NCBI GenBank assembly: GCA_036171675.1
Contig: JAVHRO010000152.1
Coordinates: 1 to 28,203 of the forward strand
DNA from: Vicingus sp036171675
GTDB lineage: Bacteria > Bacteroidota > Bacteroidia > Flavobacteriales_E > Vicingaceae
Direction: 5' to 3'
DNA length: 28,203 nt
The position numbers were made by a program, and so were the translations under genes. Shown here one piece after another: positions 16,394 to 26,053 of this stretch. Under the pieces are notes generated by a model that made no database searches, was not told the DNA's origin, and saw only the letters and a list, made by a program, of their open reading frames with translations. How positions within the stretch are numbered: the first letter of the stretch is position 1; each line of letters opens with the position of its first letter.

Positions 16394-19270
16394 ATGAAAA
16401 AAATTTACTCCCTTTTTTGCCTGATACTTGCTACATTATTTTTTAGTGTAAGTGCCACAACAATAACGATTGGAACCGGGGTTTCTACAAATTCAAACGC
16501 CACCTATCCAGCACCATACGGAAACTGGTACTTTGGTGCTAAACATCAATTCCTGATTTTAGCAACCGAACTTAATGCTGCAGGAATGAATGCAGGAAAT
16601 ATAAATAGTTTAGCGTTTAAAGTAAATACTGCAATTGGCACACCATTACAGGGTTTTTCTATTGCTTTAAAAAACACGACTTCTGTAGCTGCAACTACTT
16701 TTGAAACTGGCTTAACCACAGTATATAGTGTAGGTTCATACACTGAAACGGTAGGTCTTAATACACACTTATTTTTAACACCGTTCTATTGGGATGGAAC
16801 TTCAAACCTTTTAGTAGAGACTTGTTTTAACAACACTTCTTATACTCAAAATGCGTTAACGTATTATACCTCCACTTCATTTACCAGTTCAATTTATAAA
16901 TATCAGGATGCCAGCGGAACTTGTACTTCTGTGACCAGTTCTGGAACATCAACCACAAGGCCAAATATGGTATTGGACTGGCAAGCGGCAACGATTCCGC
17001 CAACCACAAATTTTTCAGCTACGCCTACCTCAACATGTTTGGGTTTTGTATCATTTTACGATGAGTCGGATGGTTTTCCTACAAGTTGGTTATGGAATTT
17101 TGGTGATGGAAATACCACAACTTTTCAAAATCCAACGCATACTTATGCTGCCAGTGGACCATATACGGTTTCCTTAATTAGTTGCAATGCGTATGGTTGT
17201 GATACGTTGGTAAATAGTAACTTAATTAATGTAAATTTATCACCACAATTACCTATTGCTGCAGCATGTACTCCAGCAACATTAACGTATTGTTGTGGTT
17301 TTGGAATTACCAAAGTAACTTTTAATACTATTAATAGCGCTTCGAGCGACGGTGTTGATGGCTATAGCAATTTTACGTGTTCACAAACCACTGTTTACGA
17401 AGGACAAACTTATTCGTTAGGGATAGAATCATCTGCTCCATCAACTCAAAATTATGCCGCATGGATTGATTATAATAATGATGGCATATTTAACAATTCC
17501 ACGGAAAGAATATTTACTGCATCGTCTGCAATGAATACATCAGGAAATGTAGTTATTCCGGCCGGTACTTTTCTAAATACGCCTTTAAGAATGAGAATTT
17601 CTGCCGATTATGATTTTAGTCCTGCGCCAATGCCATGTGCAGATTTAGACTATGGTCAGACAGAAGATTACACCATAATCATTACTCAAAACTCAAACCC
17701 TCCAGTGTCATCATTTTCGGCTACTAACACTACCTCATGTAATGGAACGATTTGTTTTAATGATTTATCGGCAAACATTCCAACCGCATGGCTATGGAAT
17801 TTTGGTGATGGAATTACCTCTAATCAACAAAATCCATGTCACACTTATGCTGCAGATGGAACATATACTATCGACTTAACCGTATTTAATTCAAACGGTT
17901 CTGATAATCATTCTATTACCAATTATATCACTGTAAATACTGCAGCTCAGGTTTTAACGGCCAGCTGTGCACCATCAACCATTTCGTATTGTTGTGGATA
18001 TGGTATTACCCATGTTAACTTCAATACCATCAACAATACATCTCCTGATGCTTCTGAAGGCTACAAGGATTTTTCCTGTACCCAACAAACGACCGTAAAT
18101 GAAGGAAATCTTTATTCTTTAACTATAACTACAGGAGTAAGTAATGCACAAGATACAAGAGTATGGATTGACTTTAACAACGATGGTGTATTCAATACTA
18201 CCAATGAACTGGTGATGAATGCCCTAAACACGTACAATCCAACAGTTAATTATTTGGTACCTACTGGTACTGTTTTGAATACACCCTTGAGAATGAGAGT
18301 TTCTTCAGATGTTGTAGGACCTGCACAGACTGGTTGTACAAATAACGACTACGGTCAAACAGAAGATTACGGTGTATTTATTACTCCAAATACTTCGCCA
18401 CCAATTAGTAATTTTACTACAACGCCTATTTCTTCATGCTCTGATTCGATTCACTTTTCTGATCTTTCTACTAATGCCCCAACGAGTTGGCTGTGGTATT
18501 TTGGTGATGGTACCACAAGCGCTTTGCAAAACCCATCTCATTTATATTCAACCCCTAGTTTTTATACGGTAAGTTTAGTTACTTCCAACGCATTTGGTCA
18601 AGATTCAGTTGCTTTTATAAATTATATTAACACCAATTGCCCTGTAATAATGCCAATTACTGGAATATTAACTATTACAGATTGTAGCGGAACATTATAC
18701 GACAACGGTGGGCCAACAGTCAACTATTCAGATAACACCGAAGGGGTAACTACCATACAACCTACTGGAGCTACACAAGTTATTTTAGATTTTGTTTCGT
18801 TCGATTTTGAAAACTTTTTTGATTCATTAGTGGTATATGATGGTCCAACCGTGTATAGTCCTGTAATAGGCTATTTTACTGGACTTACGTTTCCTGGAAT
18901 GATAGCATCATCAGGAGGTAGTATTACAATAAAACAACAATCTGACTTTTCCATATCAGGTACTGGATTTGAATTAAATTGGAGTTGTTTTACAGTAAGC
19001 ACAAACAATTTGGATAAAATTACAGATGATTATATAATTTATCCCAACCCAACTTCAAGCTTCATCAATATTAAATTGGTAAATAAAAATATAATGCATA
19101 TTAAACAATTGTCGCTTTTTAATACTGTTGGACAAATGGTACTGCAAAAACAAGTAGACGACAACACAAATATGTTGAATATAAATATCGAAAAATTACC
19201 TAAAGGTCTTTACTTTCTAAGTCTATCATCTGATAATGGAGAAGTAATTAAAAAAATTAACATTCAATGA
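16394..19270 (+). CDS. Large T9SS type A surface protein: PKD, GEVED and CUB domains
   Basis: 958 aa. Signal peptide about 1-21. An N-terminal beta-sandwich (about 22-195) resembles that of the 26054 product. Then two PKD-GEVED pairs: PKD1 with WLWNFGDG near 232, GEVED1 from YCCGFGI (about 299) to GQTEDY (about 421), PKD2 near 466, GEVED2 from YCCGYGI (about 532) to GQTEDY (about 654). PKD3 has WLWYFGDG near 699. A CUB-like domain (about 760-867, CSGTLYDNGG, LVVYDGP) and a type A T9SS sorting domain from YPNP (883-886) follow. PKD, GEVED and CUB are binding modules of secreted proteins, so an adhesin or matrix role is likely. No peptidase or glycosidase motif was seen. The stop overlaps the next gene's start by 4 nt (ATGA), so the two proteins are made together. 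Confidence 0.88.
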   Translation: MKKIYSLFCLILATLFFSVSATTITIGTGVSTNSNATYPAPYGNWYFGAKHQFLILATELNAAGMNAGNINSLAFKVNTAIGTPLQGFSIALKNTTSVAATTFETGLTTVYSVGSYTETVGLNTHLFLTPFYWDGTSNLLVETCFNNTSYTQNALTYYTSTSFTSSIYKYQDASGTCTSVTSSGTSTTRPNMVLDWQAATIPPTTNFSATPTSTCLGFVSFYDESDGFPTSWLWNFGDGNTTTFQNPTHTYAASGPYTVSLISCNAYGCDTLVNSNLINVNLSPQLPIAAACTPATLTYCCGFGITKVTFNTINSASSDGVDGYSNFTCSQTTVYEGQTYSLGIESSAPSTQNYAAWIDYNNDGIFNNSTERIFTASSAMNTSGNVVIPAGTFLNTPLRMRISADYDFSPAPMPCADLDYGQTEDYTIIITQNSNPPVSSFSATNTTSCNGTICFNDLSANIPTAWLWNFGDGITSNQQNPCHTYAADGTYTIDLTVFNSNGSDNHSITNYITVNTAAQVLTASCAPSTISYCCGYGITHVNFNTINNTSPDASEGYKDFSCTQQTTVNEGNLYSLTITTGVSNAQDTRVWIDFNNDGVFNTTNELVMNALNTYNPTVNYLVPTGTVLNTPLRMRVSSDVVGPAQTGCTNNDYGQTEDYGVFITPNTSPPISNFTTTPISSCSDSIHFSDLSTNAPTSWLWYFGDGTTSALQNPSHLYSTPSFYTVSLVTSNAFGQDSVAFINYINTNCPVIMPITGILTITDCSGTLYDNGGPTVNYSDNTEGVTTIQPTGATQVILDFVSFDFENFFDSLVVYDGPTVYSPVIGYFTGLTFPGMIASSGGSITIKQQSDFSISGTGFELNWSCFTVSTNNLDKITDDYIIYPNPTSSFINIKLVNKNIMHIKQLSLFNTVGQMVLQKQVDDNTNMLNINIEKLPKGLYFLSLSSDNGEVIKKINIQ

Positions 19271-22200
19271 TTAAAAGAATATTAGGATTGTTACTTCTTG
19301 TTTCCATTGGAAGTTCGGTTTTTGCTTCACACTTAGTTGGTGGAAATTTAGGTTATGAATACATCGGTAAGTTTGGAGCGAATTATCGCTACAAAGTTAT
19401 GCTTACCGTGTATAATAATTGTGATGCCACTTCCCAGATTCCTTTACCAGTTTCAACTCAGGATGTAGGAATTTATTTGCAAGATATTCCAAATAATCCA
19501 ATGGGTGGAGGAAACAAAACCTTATTTCAAACCTTAACATTAAATTTAATTGACTCTAATGAGGTGGTCCCTCCTACTTCAAGTGGATGTGCAATTGGTC
19601 AAACCGTTTGTATTTTCAAAGGAGCTTATGAAGCTACGGTTGATTTACCATTAAATTTTAATGGCTATCATTTGTATTTCGAAAATTTTGCTAGAAATGG
19701 AGCCATCACCAACCTTTCTAACCCTGGAGGCACAGCAATGGCATTTCATGCATACATTCCACCTTCACTTGTCAACAATAGTACACCAGTATTTTTAGAT
19801 GATCCCGTGCCATTTTTATGCATTAATGATACCGTATCTATTTTAAACACTGCAATTGATCCTGATGGCGACCAGTTAATTTTTTCATTTGTTACTCCAA
19901 TGAGTGGAAATGGTACGGCTGTAAATCCACTGCCATGGCCAATAACAACAACAATTTATAATGCAGGTTATACTACTGCCCAACCATTTGGATCGGGTGG
20001 TTACTCTTTTATAAATGGTAGTAATGGATTAACACAATATATGGCTCCAGCATTGGGCAATTATGTTGTTGCAGTTGAAATAAGGGAATACAGGGCTGGT
20101 AAAGTAATTGGAGTTTCACGAAGAGACTTACAACTTTTAGTAATTGCGTGTCCTCTCAACCCCGCCCCAAATTTATCTGCCTCTGGCGGAAGTGGAACTA
20201 CCCAATACACTATTGCAGAATGTGCAACTTTAAATTTTCCTATTACGTTTACTGACGCTAATGGTGATAGTCTAACCCTTGCTTCTTCTGGACAATTATT
20301 TAATCCAGTATTTGTAAGTCCTCCAGCTACCATAGATTCATTAGTTCTTGGTGATTCTACCGTAACCGCAAGTTTTAATTGGACATCTTCATGTGGAACT
20401 GCTCAAGCCTTACCTTATATTTTTAATGTTTCTGCAACCGATAATGGTTGTCCACCTAAAACCACCAACGTTATTTATGAAATAACTGTTACACCACAAA
20501 CACCTCCCTCCTCAATTACTGGATTAAATTTGGTTTGTGCCAATACGACTACAACATACACTACGAACGTTATCCCAAGTTCAACATATAACTGGAGTAC
20601 AATAGGTGGCATTATTAATTCCGGACAAGGAACAAATAGCATAAGTGTTACCTGGGGTGGTGCTGGTACTGGAACGATAAACGTAAATAGTATTAGTTCC
20701 TGTGGATGTCCATCAGTAATTATTGATACCAATGTAACTATTTTAGCCTCTCCCAATGCTAGTGCAGGAAATAATGTAACCATCTGTTTAAGCGACACTG
20801 CTCATATTGGAGGAAGCCCTACAGGACCACTAGGCGCTACTTATAGTTGGACTCCTTCGACCAACATAAACAATTCAGCAAGCGCTAACCCATTGGTTTG
20901 GCCTACAAGTACAACTAGTTATATTGTTAATGTAGATAACGGAGTGTGTGCTTCAAAAGATACCGTTGTAGTCACGGTAGGATCAGCTACTATTTCAGCA
21001 AGTAATGATACCACTATTTGTTTAGGAAATTCTGCTCAACTCAATGCCAGTGGTGGAGTAACTTATAGCTGGACTCCAATAACGGGATTATCGAATCCTA
21101 ATATTGCCAACCCAATTGCTTCTCCTTTGGTAACAACCACTTATCAAGTAATAGTTACCGATGCAATGAACTGCTCTGGAAAAGATTCTATAAAAGTAAC
21201 GGTAGCTAGTCCACCAAGTATTACTTTGAACAACGATACCTCTGTATGTTTAGGAAGTTGCGTTCCACTTGTTGCTAGTGGAGGAACCACCTATCAGTGG
21301 GCTCCTATTGCCGGCTTGTCTAATGCAACCATTACCAATCCAATTGCTTGTCCTTTGGTTACGACCAACTATTTTGTAACAGTTTCTACTACAGTTGGTT
21401 GTTCAAAAATTGATAGTGTAAAAATAACCATCAACCCCATTCCAACAATAAAATCAAATAACGATACTGCGGTTTGTATTGGTAATTGTGTGCCATTGAA
21501 TACCATTGGTGGAATTTCTTATTCTTGGTCGCCAACCACGGGGCTTTCAAATTCGTCAATTGAAAATCCTATAGCTTGTCCTTTAGTAACCACAAGTTAT
21601 TTAGTTACTGGAACTAACATAAATGGTTGTATTTCAAAAGATACCGTTAAAATAACCATTAATCCATTACCAGTTGTTGATGCTGGTATTGACAAAGCAA
21701 TTTGTATTGGTAGTTCTGTATTAATTGGAGGATCTCCATCTGGACCTGCAGGTTCTACATTTAGTTGGCAACCAAGTGCTACTTTAAACAATAATACAAT
21801 TGCAAATCCAACAGCATCGCCAATAACAACCACCACCTATGTTCTTACGGTTGTAAATTCGAATGGATGTTCTAAAAAAGATTCTGCAGTGGTAACTATA
21901 AATCCTCTCCCTCTAGTAAATGCAGGAAATGATACGTCAATATGCTCAGGTAGTTCAGTAATTATTGGTGGTAGTCCAACAACTCCATCAGGTACTTCAA
22001 CGTATAGTTGGTCTCCAGCTGCAACGTTAAATAATGCTACTATTGCTAATCCTATTGCAACGCCTATAGGTTCGCCAACATCCTACATTGTAACTGTCAA
22101 CGATGCAAACAGCTGTTCAAAGAAGGACACCATAATGGTATCGTTAAATTCAAAACCAACAATAGTTTTATCCAACGATACAGCAATGTGTATTGGTAGT

Positions 22201-25200
22201 TGTGCTCAATTAACTGCTTCTGGAGGAACAATTTATTCGTGGTCTCCAATAAATGGTCTGAATAATTCGAACATATCCAATCCTATATCATGTACGTTAG
22301 TTCCAACTGCGTATGTGGTAACAGTTTCAAATGCACTTGGATGTGCTGATACAGCCAGTGTACAAGTTTCAATTAATCCGTTACCAATAATTGATGCTGG
22401 ACCAGACCTATGGGTTTGTATTGGAAGTGGAATACAATTAAATGCGTCTGGAGGAACATCGTATAGTTGGAGTCCATCTTCAGGTTTAAGTGACCCTACA
22501 ATTTTTAATCCTATTGCAAATCCATTGGATACTTTAACTTATATAGTTACAGGTACTGATAACAACGGTTGTTCTAATGTGGACACGATAATGGTAATAG
22601 TTAATCCAGTTGTTCCAATTAGCATAGGAAATGATACAACCATTTGTGTAGGAGATTCTATTCAACTTGGAGGGAATCCGACTTCTCCTGCGGGCACAAC
22701 TTATAGTTGGACACCTATTGCAACATTAGTTAATCCTGATTCTTCAAATCCTATAGCTTTTCCAAGCGTAACAACTACATACTATTTATCAGTAAGTAAT
22801 GACACTTGTTCAAATATGGATTCTGTAACAGTTTTTGTTAACCCATTGCCTGTTGCTAATGCTGGTGTTGATGTTGCTATTTGTATTGGAGATACTGCTC
22901 AGTTAAGTGCGTCTGGAGGATTCTCTTATTCATGGACTCCTACTAATTTGGTGTCCGATTCATCCATTTTTAATCCGTTAGCATTTCCAATTTCTACTTC
23001 GGAATTTATTGTTTCAATCACTGATATGAATGGTTGCAAAGATAAAGATACGGTTTTAGTAACTGTTAACCCATTGCCTAATGTTAGTGCAGGTGCTGAC
23101 ACTTCGTTTTGTTTTGGTGGTGCTGTTCAATTAAATGCTTCAGGAGCAACCAGTTATTTATGGACTCCTTCTATTGGTTTATCTGATACTACTATTGCTA
23201 ATCCTATTGCGAACCCTAGCGGAACTACTACTTATGTTGTGTCTGGTACCGATATCAATGTTTGTTCAAATGCTGACACTGTTTTGGTTACTGTTCATCC
23301 TTTGCCTATAATTTCTGCTTTTAGCGATACCGCTATTTGTCTAGGGGCTTCTGCTCAATTGAATGCTACTGGTGGTACTATTTATTTATGGAACCCTGCT
23401 GCTACGCTTTCTAATGCTAACATTGCTAATCCTATTGCGACGCCTTTAACAACAACTACTTATTTTGTTGATGCTACGGATGGAAACGGCTGTGCTAACG
23501 CTGATTCGGTAGTTGTTACGGTTAATTCTCTTCCTAATATTAGTGCGGGTAATGATGCTGCCATTTGTTTTGGTGATACGACTCAACTTCTCGCTACTGG
23601 TGGTAATGCTTACGTTTGGTCGCCCATTACTGGACTTTCTAATTCGTCCATTGATACCCCTTTTGCTTTCCCCTCTTCTACCACTTCATTCATAGTTGTA
23701 GGTACGGATGTCAATTTATGTGTTAATGCTGATACCGTGATTGTTAATGTAAATCTTTTGCCTAATGTTAGTGCAGGAGCTGATACTTCGTTTTGTTTTG
23801 GTGGTGCTGTTCAATTAAATGCTTCAGGTGCAACTAGTTATTTATGGACTCCTTCTATTGGTTTATCTGATACTACTATTGCTAATCCTATTGCGAACCC
23901 TAGCGGAACTACTACTTATGTTGTGTCTGGTACCGATATCAATGTTTGTTCAAATGCTGACACTGTTTTGGTTACTGTTCATCCTTTGCCTATAATTTCT
24001 GCTTTTAGCGATACCGCTATTTGTCTAGGGGCTTCTGCTCAATTGAATGCTACTGGTGGTACTATTTATTTATGGAACCCTGCTGCTACGCTTTCTAATG
24101 CTAACATTGCTAATCCTATTGCGACGCCTTTAACAACAACTACTTATTTTGTTGATGCTACGGATGGAAACGGCTGTGCTAACGCTGATTCGGTAGTTGT
24201 TACGGTTAATTCTCTTCCTAATATTAGTGCGGGTAATGATGCTGCCATTTGTTTTGGTGATACGACTCAACTTCTCGCTACTGGTGGTAATGCTTACGTT
24301 TGGTCGCCCATTACTGGACTTTCTAATTCGTCCATTGATACCCCTTTTGCTTTCCCCTCTTCTACCACTTCATTCATAGTTGTAGGTACGGATGTCAATT
24401 TATGTGTTAATGCTGATACCGTGATTGTTAATGTAAATCTTTTGCCTAATGTTACCATAGGGATATCAGATACCGCGTATTTATGTTTGGGTGATTCAAC
24501 TCAACTCATAGCATCTGGTGGAATAAGCTATATGTGGTCTCCAAATACCTTTATTACTAATACTACCATTTCTAATCCATTTGTATATCCACCTAACACT
24601 ACCATTTACACCGTTATTGGCACAGATATAAACTCATGTAAAAATCATGATTCTATTTTTGTGTCAGTATTTACTATACCTGATTTAAGTGATACCACCA
24701 TTTGTATTGGCGATAGTATTCAATTACATGTTTCTGGACCTGCATCGGCCACTTACACTTGGTCGCCAATCACCAATTTATCAAACCCAACTATAGCCAA
24801 TCCTTATTCCAATACACCAACAACCATAACTTATTCGGTAACTGTTCAAAACATAAGTGGTTGTGTTGATACGACTTCATTAACAGTAGTTGCTGTTGAT
24901 AAACCAATTGCAGATTTCAGTACAGAATCATTCCTTTCGTGTGATGGGATATTAGTAAATTTCAACAATCAAAGCACTTTAGCCAATAGTTATTTGTGGA
25001 ATTTCGGCGACGGTCAACAATCTACTTTAATTAACCCCAGCCACGTTTTCCAGTATGGAACATCATTAACCACTATTTTAACTGCATTAAATTTAAGTGG
25101 ATGTTTTGATACGGCTTCGACACAACTAATTAATGGAAATTTTGAAGACTTATTTGACATTATTCCGTCGACAATTTTTACTCCTAATAGAGATGGTTAC

Positions 25201-25419
25201 AACGATTTGTTTCGACTCGATTTACCAAAGGACTTAAGCAGTTGTACGAACATTCAACTATTTAATCGATGGGGTATGGTTGTTTTTGAATCGATTAATC
25301 AAAACGTTGGTTGGGATGGTAGAACTAATGCTGGAATTGAAGTGCCATCTGGAACCTATTATTACATTGTTGAAGTGAATGGAATAATCAAAAAAGGAGC
25401 ATTAACATTATTTAGATAA
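19267..25419 (+). CDS. Giant adhesin-like protein with 18 Ig-like repeats and T9SS type B sorting domain
   Basis: 2050 aa. Signal peptide about 1-20. An N-terminal domain of about 280 residues starting SHLVGGNLGYEY is typical of large gliding-associated surface proteins of Bacteroidota. A linking Ig-like domain (about 410-495) is followed by 18 repeats of about 76-82 residues (about 497-1877), each with CxG near the start, SWSP or similar, NPIA.P, TTTY.V and a second Cys before DS/DT. A PKD domain (YLWNFGDG) lies at about 1879-1956. The C-terminus (TPNRDGYND from 1972, FNRWG, WDGRTN) is the gliding-motility-associated type B sorting domain. It is expected to be a filamentous surface adhesin exported by T9SS. 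Repeats 11-13 are duplicated as 14-16. The start overlaps the upstream gene by 4 nt. No PorP/SprF-like partner gene follows. Confidence 0.9.
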   Translation: MIKRILGLLLLVSIGSSVFASHLVGGNLGYEYIGKFGANYRYKVMLTVYNNCDATSQIPLPVSTQDVGIYLQDIPNNPMGGGNKTLFQTLTLNLIDSNEVVPPTSSGCAIGQTVCIFKGAYEATVDLPLNFNGYHLYFENFARNGAITNLSNPGGTAMAFHAYIPPSLVNNSTPVFLDDPVPFLCINDTVSILNTAIDPDGDQLIFSFVTPMSGNGTAVNPLPWPITTTIYNAGYTTAQPFGSGGYSFINGSNGLTQYMAPALGNYVVAVEIREYRAGKVIGVSRRDLQLLVIACPLNPAPNLSASGGSGTTQYTIAECATLNFPITFTDANGDSLTLASSGQLFNPVFVSPPATIDSLVLGDSTVTASFNWTSSCGTAQALPYIFNVSATDNGCPPKTTNVIYEITVTPQTPPSSITGLNLVCANTTTTYTTNVIPSSTYNWSTIGGIINSGQGTNSISVTWGGAGTGTINVNSISSCGCPSVIIDTNVTILASPNASAGNNVTICLSDTAHIGGSPTGPLGATYSWTPSTNINNSASANPLVWPTSTTSYIVNVDNGVCASKDTVVVTVGSATISASNDTTICLGNSAQLNASGGVTYSWTPITGLSNPNIANPIASPLVTTTYQVIVTDAMNCSGKDSIKVTVASPPSITLNNDTSVCLGSCVPLVASGGTTYQWAPIAGLSNATITNPIACPLVTTNYFVTVSTTVGCSKIDSVKITINPIPTIKSNNDTAVCIGNCVPLNTIGGISYSWSPTTGLSNSSIENPIACPLVTTSYLVTGTNINGCISKDTVKITINPLPVVDAGIDKAICIGSSVLIGGSPSGPAGSTFSWQPSATLNNNTIANPTASPITTTTYVLTVVNSNGCSKKDSAVVTINPLPLVNAGNDTSICSGSSVIIGGSPTTPSGTSTYSWSPAATLNNATIANPIATPIGSPTSYIVTVNDANSCSKKDTIMVSLNSKPTIVLSNDTAMCIGSCAQLTASGGTIYSWSPINGLNNSNISNPISCTLVPTAYVVTVSNALGCADTASVQVSINPLPIIDAGPDLWVCIGSGIQLNASGGTSYSWSPSSGLSDPTIFNPIANPLDTLTYIVTGTDNNGCSNVDTIMVIVNPVVPISIGNDTTICVGDSIQLGGNPTSPAGTTYSWTPIATLVNPDSSNPIAFPSVTTTYYLSVSNDTCSNMDSVTVFVNPLPVANAGVDVAICIGDTAQLSASGGFSYSWTPTNLVSDSSIFNPLAFPISTSEFIVSITDMNGCKDKDTVLVTVNPLPNVSAGADTSFCFGGAVQLNASGATSYLWTPSIGLSDTTIANPIANPSGTTTYVVSGTDINVCSNADTVLVTVHPLPIISAFSDTAICLGASAQLNATGGTIYLWNPAATLSNANIANPIATPLTTTTYFVDATDGNGCANADSVVVTVNSLPNISAGNDAAICFGDTTQLLATGGNAYVWSPITGLSNSSIDTPFAFPSSTTSFIVVGTDVNLCVNADTVIVNVNLLPNVSAGADTSFCFGGAVQLNASGATSYLWTPSIGLSDTTIANPIANPSGTTTYVVSGTDINVCSNADTVLVTVHPLPIISAFSDTAICLGASAQLNATGGTIYLWNPAATLSNANIANPIATPLTTTTYFVDATDGNGCANADSVVVTVNSLPNISAGNDAAICFGDTTQLLATGGNAYVWSPITGLSNSSIDTPFAFPSSTTSFIVVGTDVNLCVNADTVIVNVNLLPNVTIGISDTAYLCLGDSTQLIASGGISYMWSPNTFITNTTISNPFVYPPNTTIYTVIGTDINSCKNHDSIFVSVFTIPDLSDTTICIGDSIQLHVSGPASATYTWSPITNLSNPTIANPYSNTPTTITYSVTVQNISGCVDTTSLTVVAVDKPIADFSTESFLSCDGILVNFNNQSTLANSYLWNFGDGQQSTLINPSHVFQYGTSLTTILTALNLSGCFDTASTQLINGNFEDLFDIIPSTIFTPNRDGYNDLFRLDLPKDLSSCTNIQLFNRWGMVVFESINQNVGWDGRTNAGIEVPSGTYYYIVEVNGIIKKGALTLFR
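23074..24454 (+). repeat. 684-bp tandem duplication inside the adhesin gene
   Basis: Unit 1 is 23074-23757 and unit 2 is 23758-24441; identity continues 13 bases further, to 24454. Each unit encodes three 76-residue Ig-like repeats (228 aa). By eye I find only four differences, all at third codon positions and all within the first 80 bases (23094, 23100, 23145, 23151 against the same points plus 684). The remaining 606 bases look identical. Confidence 0.92.
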
Positions 25420-25420
25420 T

Positions 25421-25455
25421 AAAAGAGGCTGAACAAAATTGTTCTTTTGAATAGC
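25421..25455. terminator. Weak candidate terminator between convergent adhesin and HTH genes
   Basis: GAACAA and TTGTTC (25431-25444) form a short stem, bounded by GGCT (25427-25430) and AGCC (25452-25455) with a bulge. Ts follow on the minus-strand reading. Only 40 bp separate the two stops. Confidence 0.3.
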
Positions 25456-25459
25456 CCAC

Positions 25460-25816
25460 TTACAATGAATTTTTAAAATAATCTTTCAGTCTATTTTGTA
25501 AAAGTAACTTATGCTGTTCTAACAATTCAAAATATTTTGATTTCCAATAGGTTAAGTCCTCAAATGTTAAGCCAGGTTCAGTAACTTGGTTTAATTGATA
25601 TTCAACGGGAATTTTAGAAATTTCTTGCAAATCGGTTGAAAAATCATATTGTATAATTTTGCCAATATGTAAAATCATGTCTAAAGATACATCTGGTTTT
25701 TCAAATAAATAATACACATGCCTTCTACTTTTACCTAATCGCTTTGCTAATAAGGTTATCGGAAACCGAGTACCTCTAACTGCCCTTTCAATAATTTCTC
25801 CTTTGTGCACATACAT
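25460..25816 (-). CDS. Small helix-turn-helix regulator
   Basis: 118 aa from ATG 25816. Residues about 5-60 form a predicted HTH: a helix (GEIIERAVRG), then ITLLAKRLGKSRRHVYYLFEKPDVSLDMILHIG, in which LAKRLGKSRRHVYYLFE reads as helix-turn-helix with a basic recognition helix. The C-terminal half is acidic to neutral, with a probable coiled helix (YWKSKYFELLEQHKLLLQ) that may dimerise. This resembles small XRE-like proteins common in Bacteroidota, of unknown target. An upstream GTG (25843) would add nine residues that lie over the operator-like repeats; I prefer the ATG. It is divergent from the 26054 cargo gene and convergent with the adhesin gene, so it could control itself and 26054. Confidence 0.75.
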   Translation of the reverse strand: MYVHKGEIIERAVRGTRFPITLLAKRLGKSRRHVYYLFEKPDVSLDMILHIGKIIQYDFSTDLQEISKIPVEYQLNQVTEPGLTFEDLTYWKSKYFELLEQHKLLLQNRLKDYFKNSL

Positions 25817-25878
25817 GTTACAAATATGTGAATTATGTATCACATTTTATTTCACATTTATTTTGCACATATTGTGAA
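25804..25878. promoter_or_regulatory. Cluster of TGTGA/CACAT half-sites upstream of the HTH gene
   Basis: CACATTTTATTT (25841-25852) and CACATTTATTTT (25853-25864) are tandem 12-mers, and a third CACAT starts at 25866. TGTGAA occurs at 25827-25832 and 25873-25878, and the perfect palindrome TGTGCACA at 25804-25811, just inside the gene. The regular 12-13-bp spacing suggests an operator for a small regulator, most simply the HTH protein itself. Confidence 0.45.
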
Positions 25879-26053
25879 TTTTTATATCTTAGTAAAATAA
25901 AAAACACCACCACAAGAAACCACCCAAACCCTCGTTAACATATTGGGATTTTGTTTAACTTTAAAAATTATTAGCCATGAAAACATAGAAAAAAACAACT
26001 TACCCTTGTATAATTAGATTTTACAAAGCATTAGTAACTGAAAACAAAACAAA

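Noticed and set aside
23074..24454. Possible CRISPR array or non-coding satellite because of long repeats
   Set aside because: The repeats are in-frame 76-residue Ig-like domains in a continuous coding sequence, with no short repeat-spacer structure.
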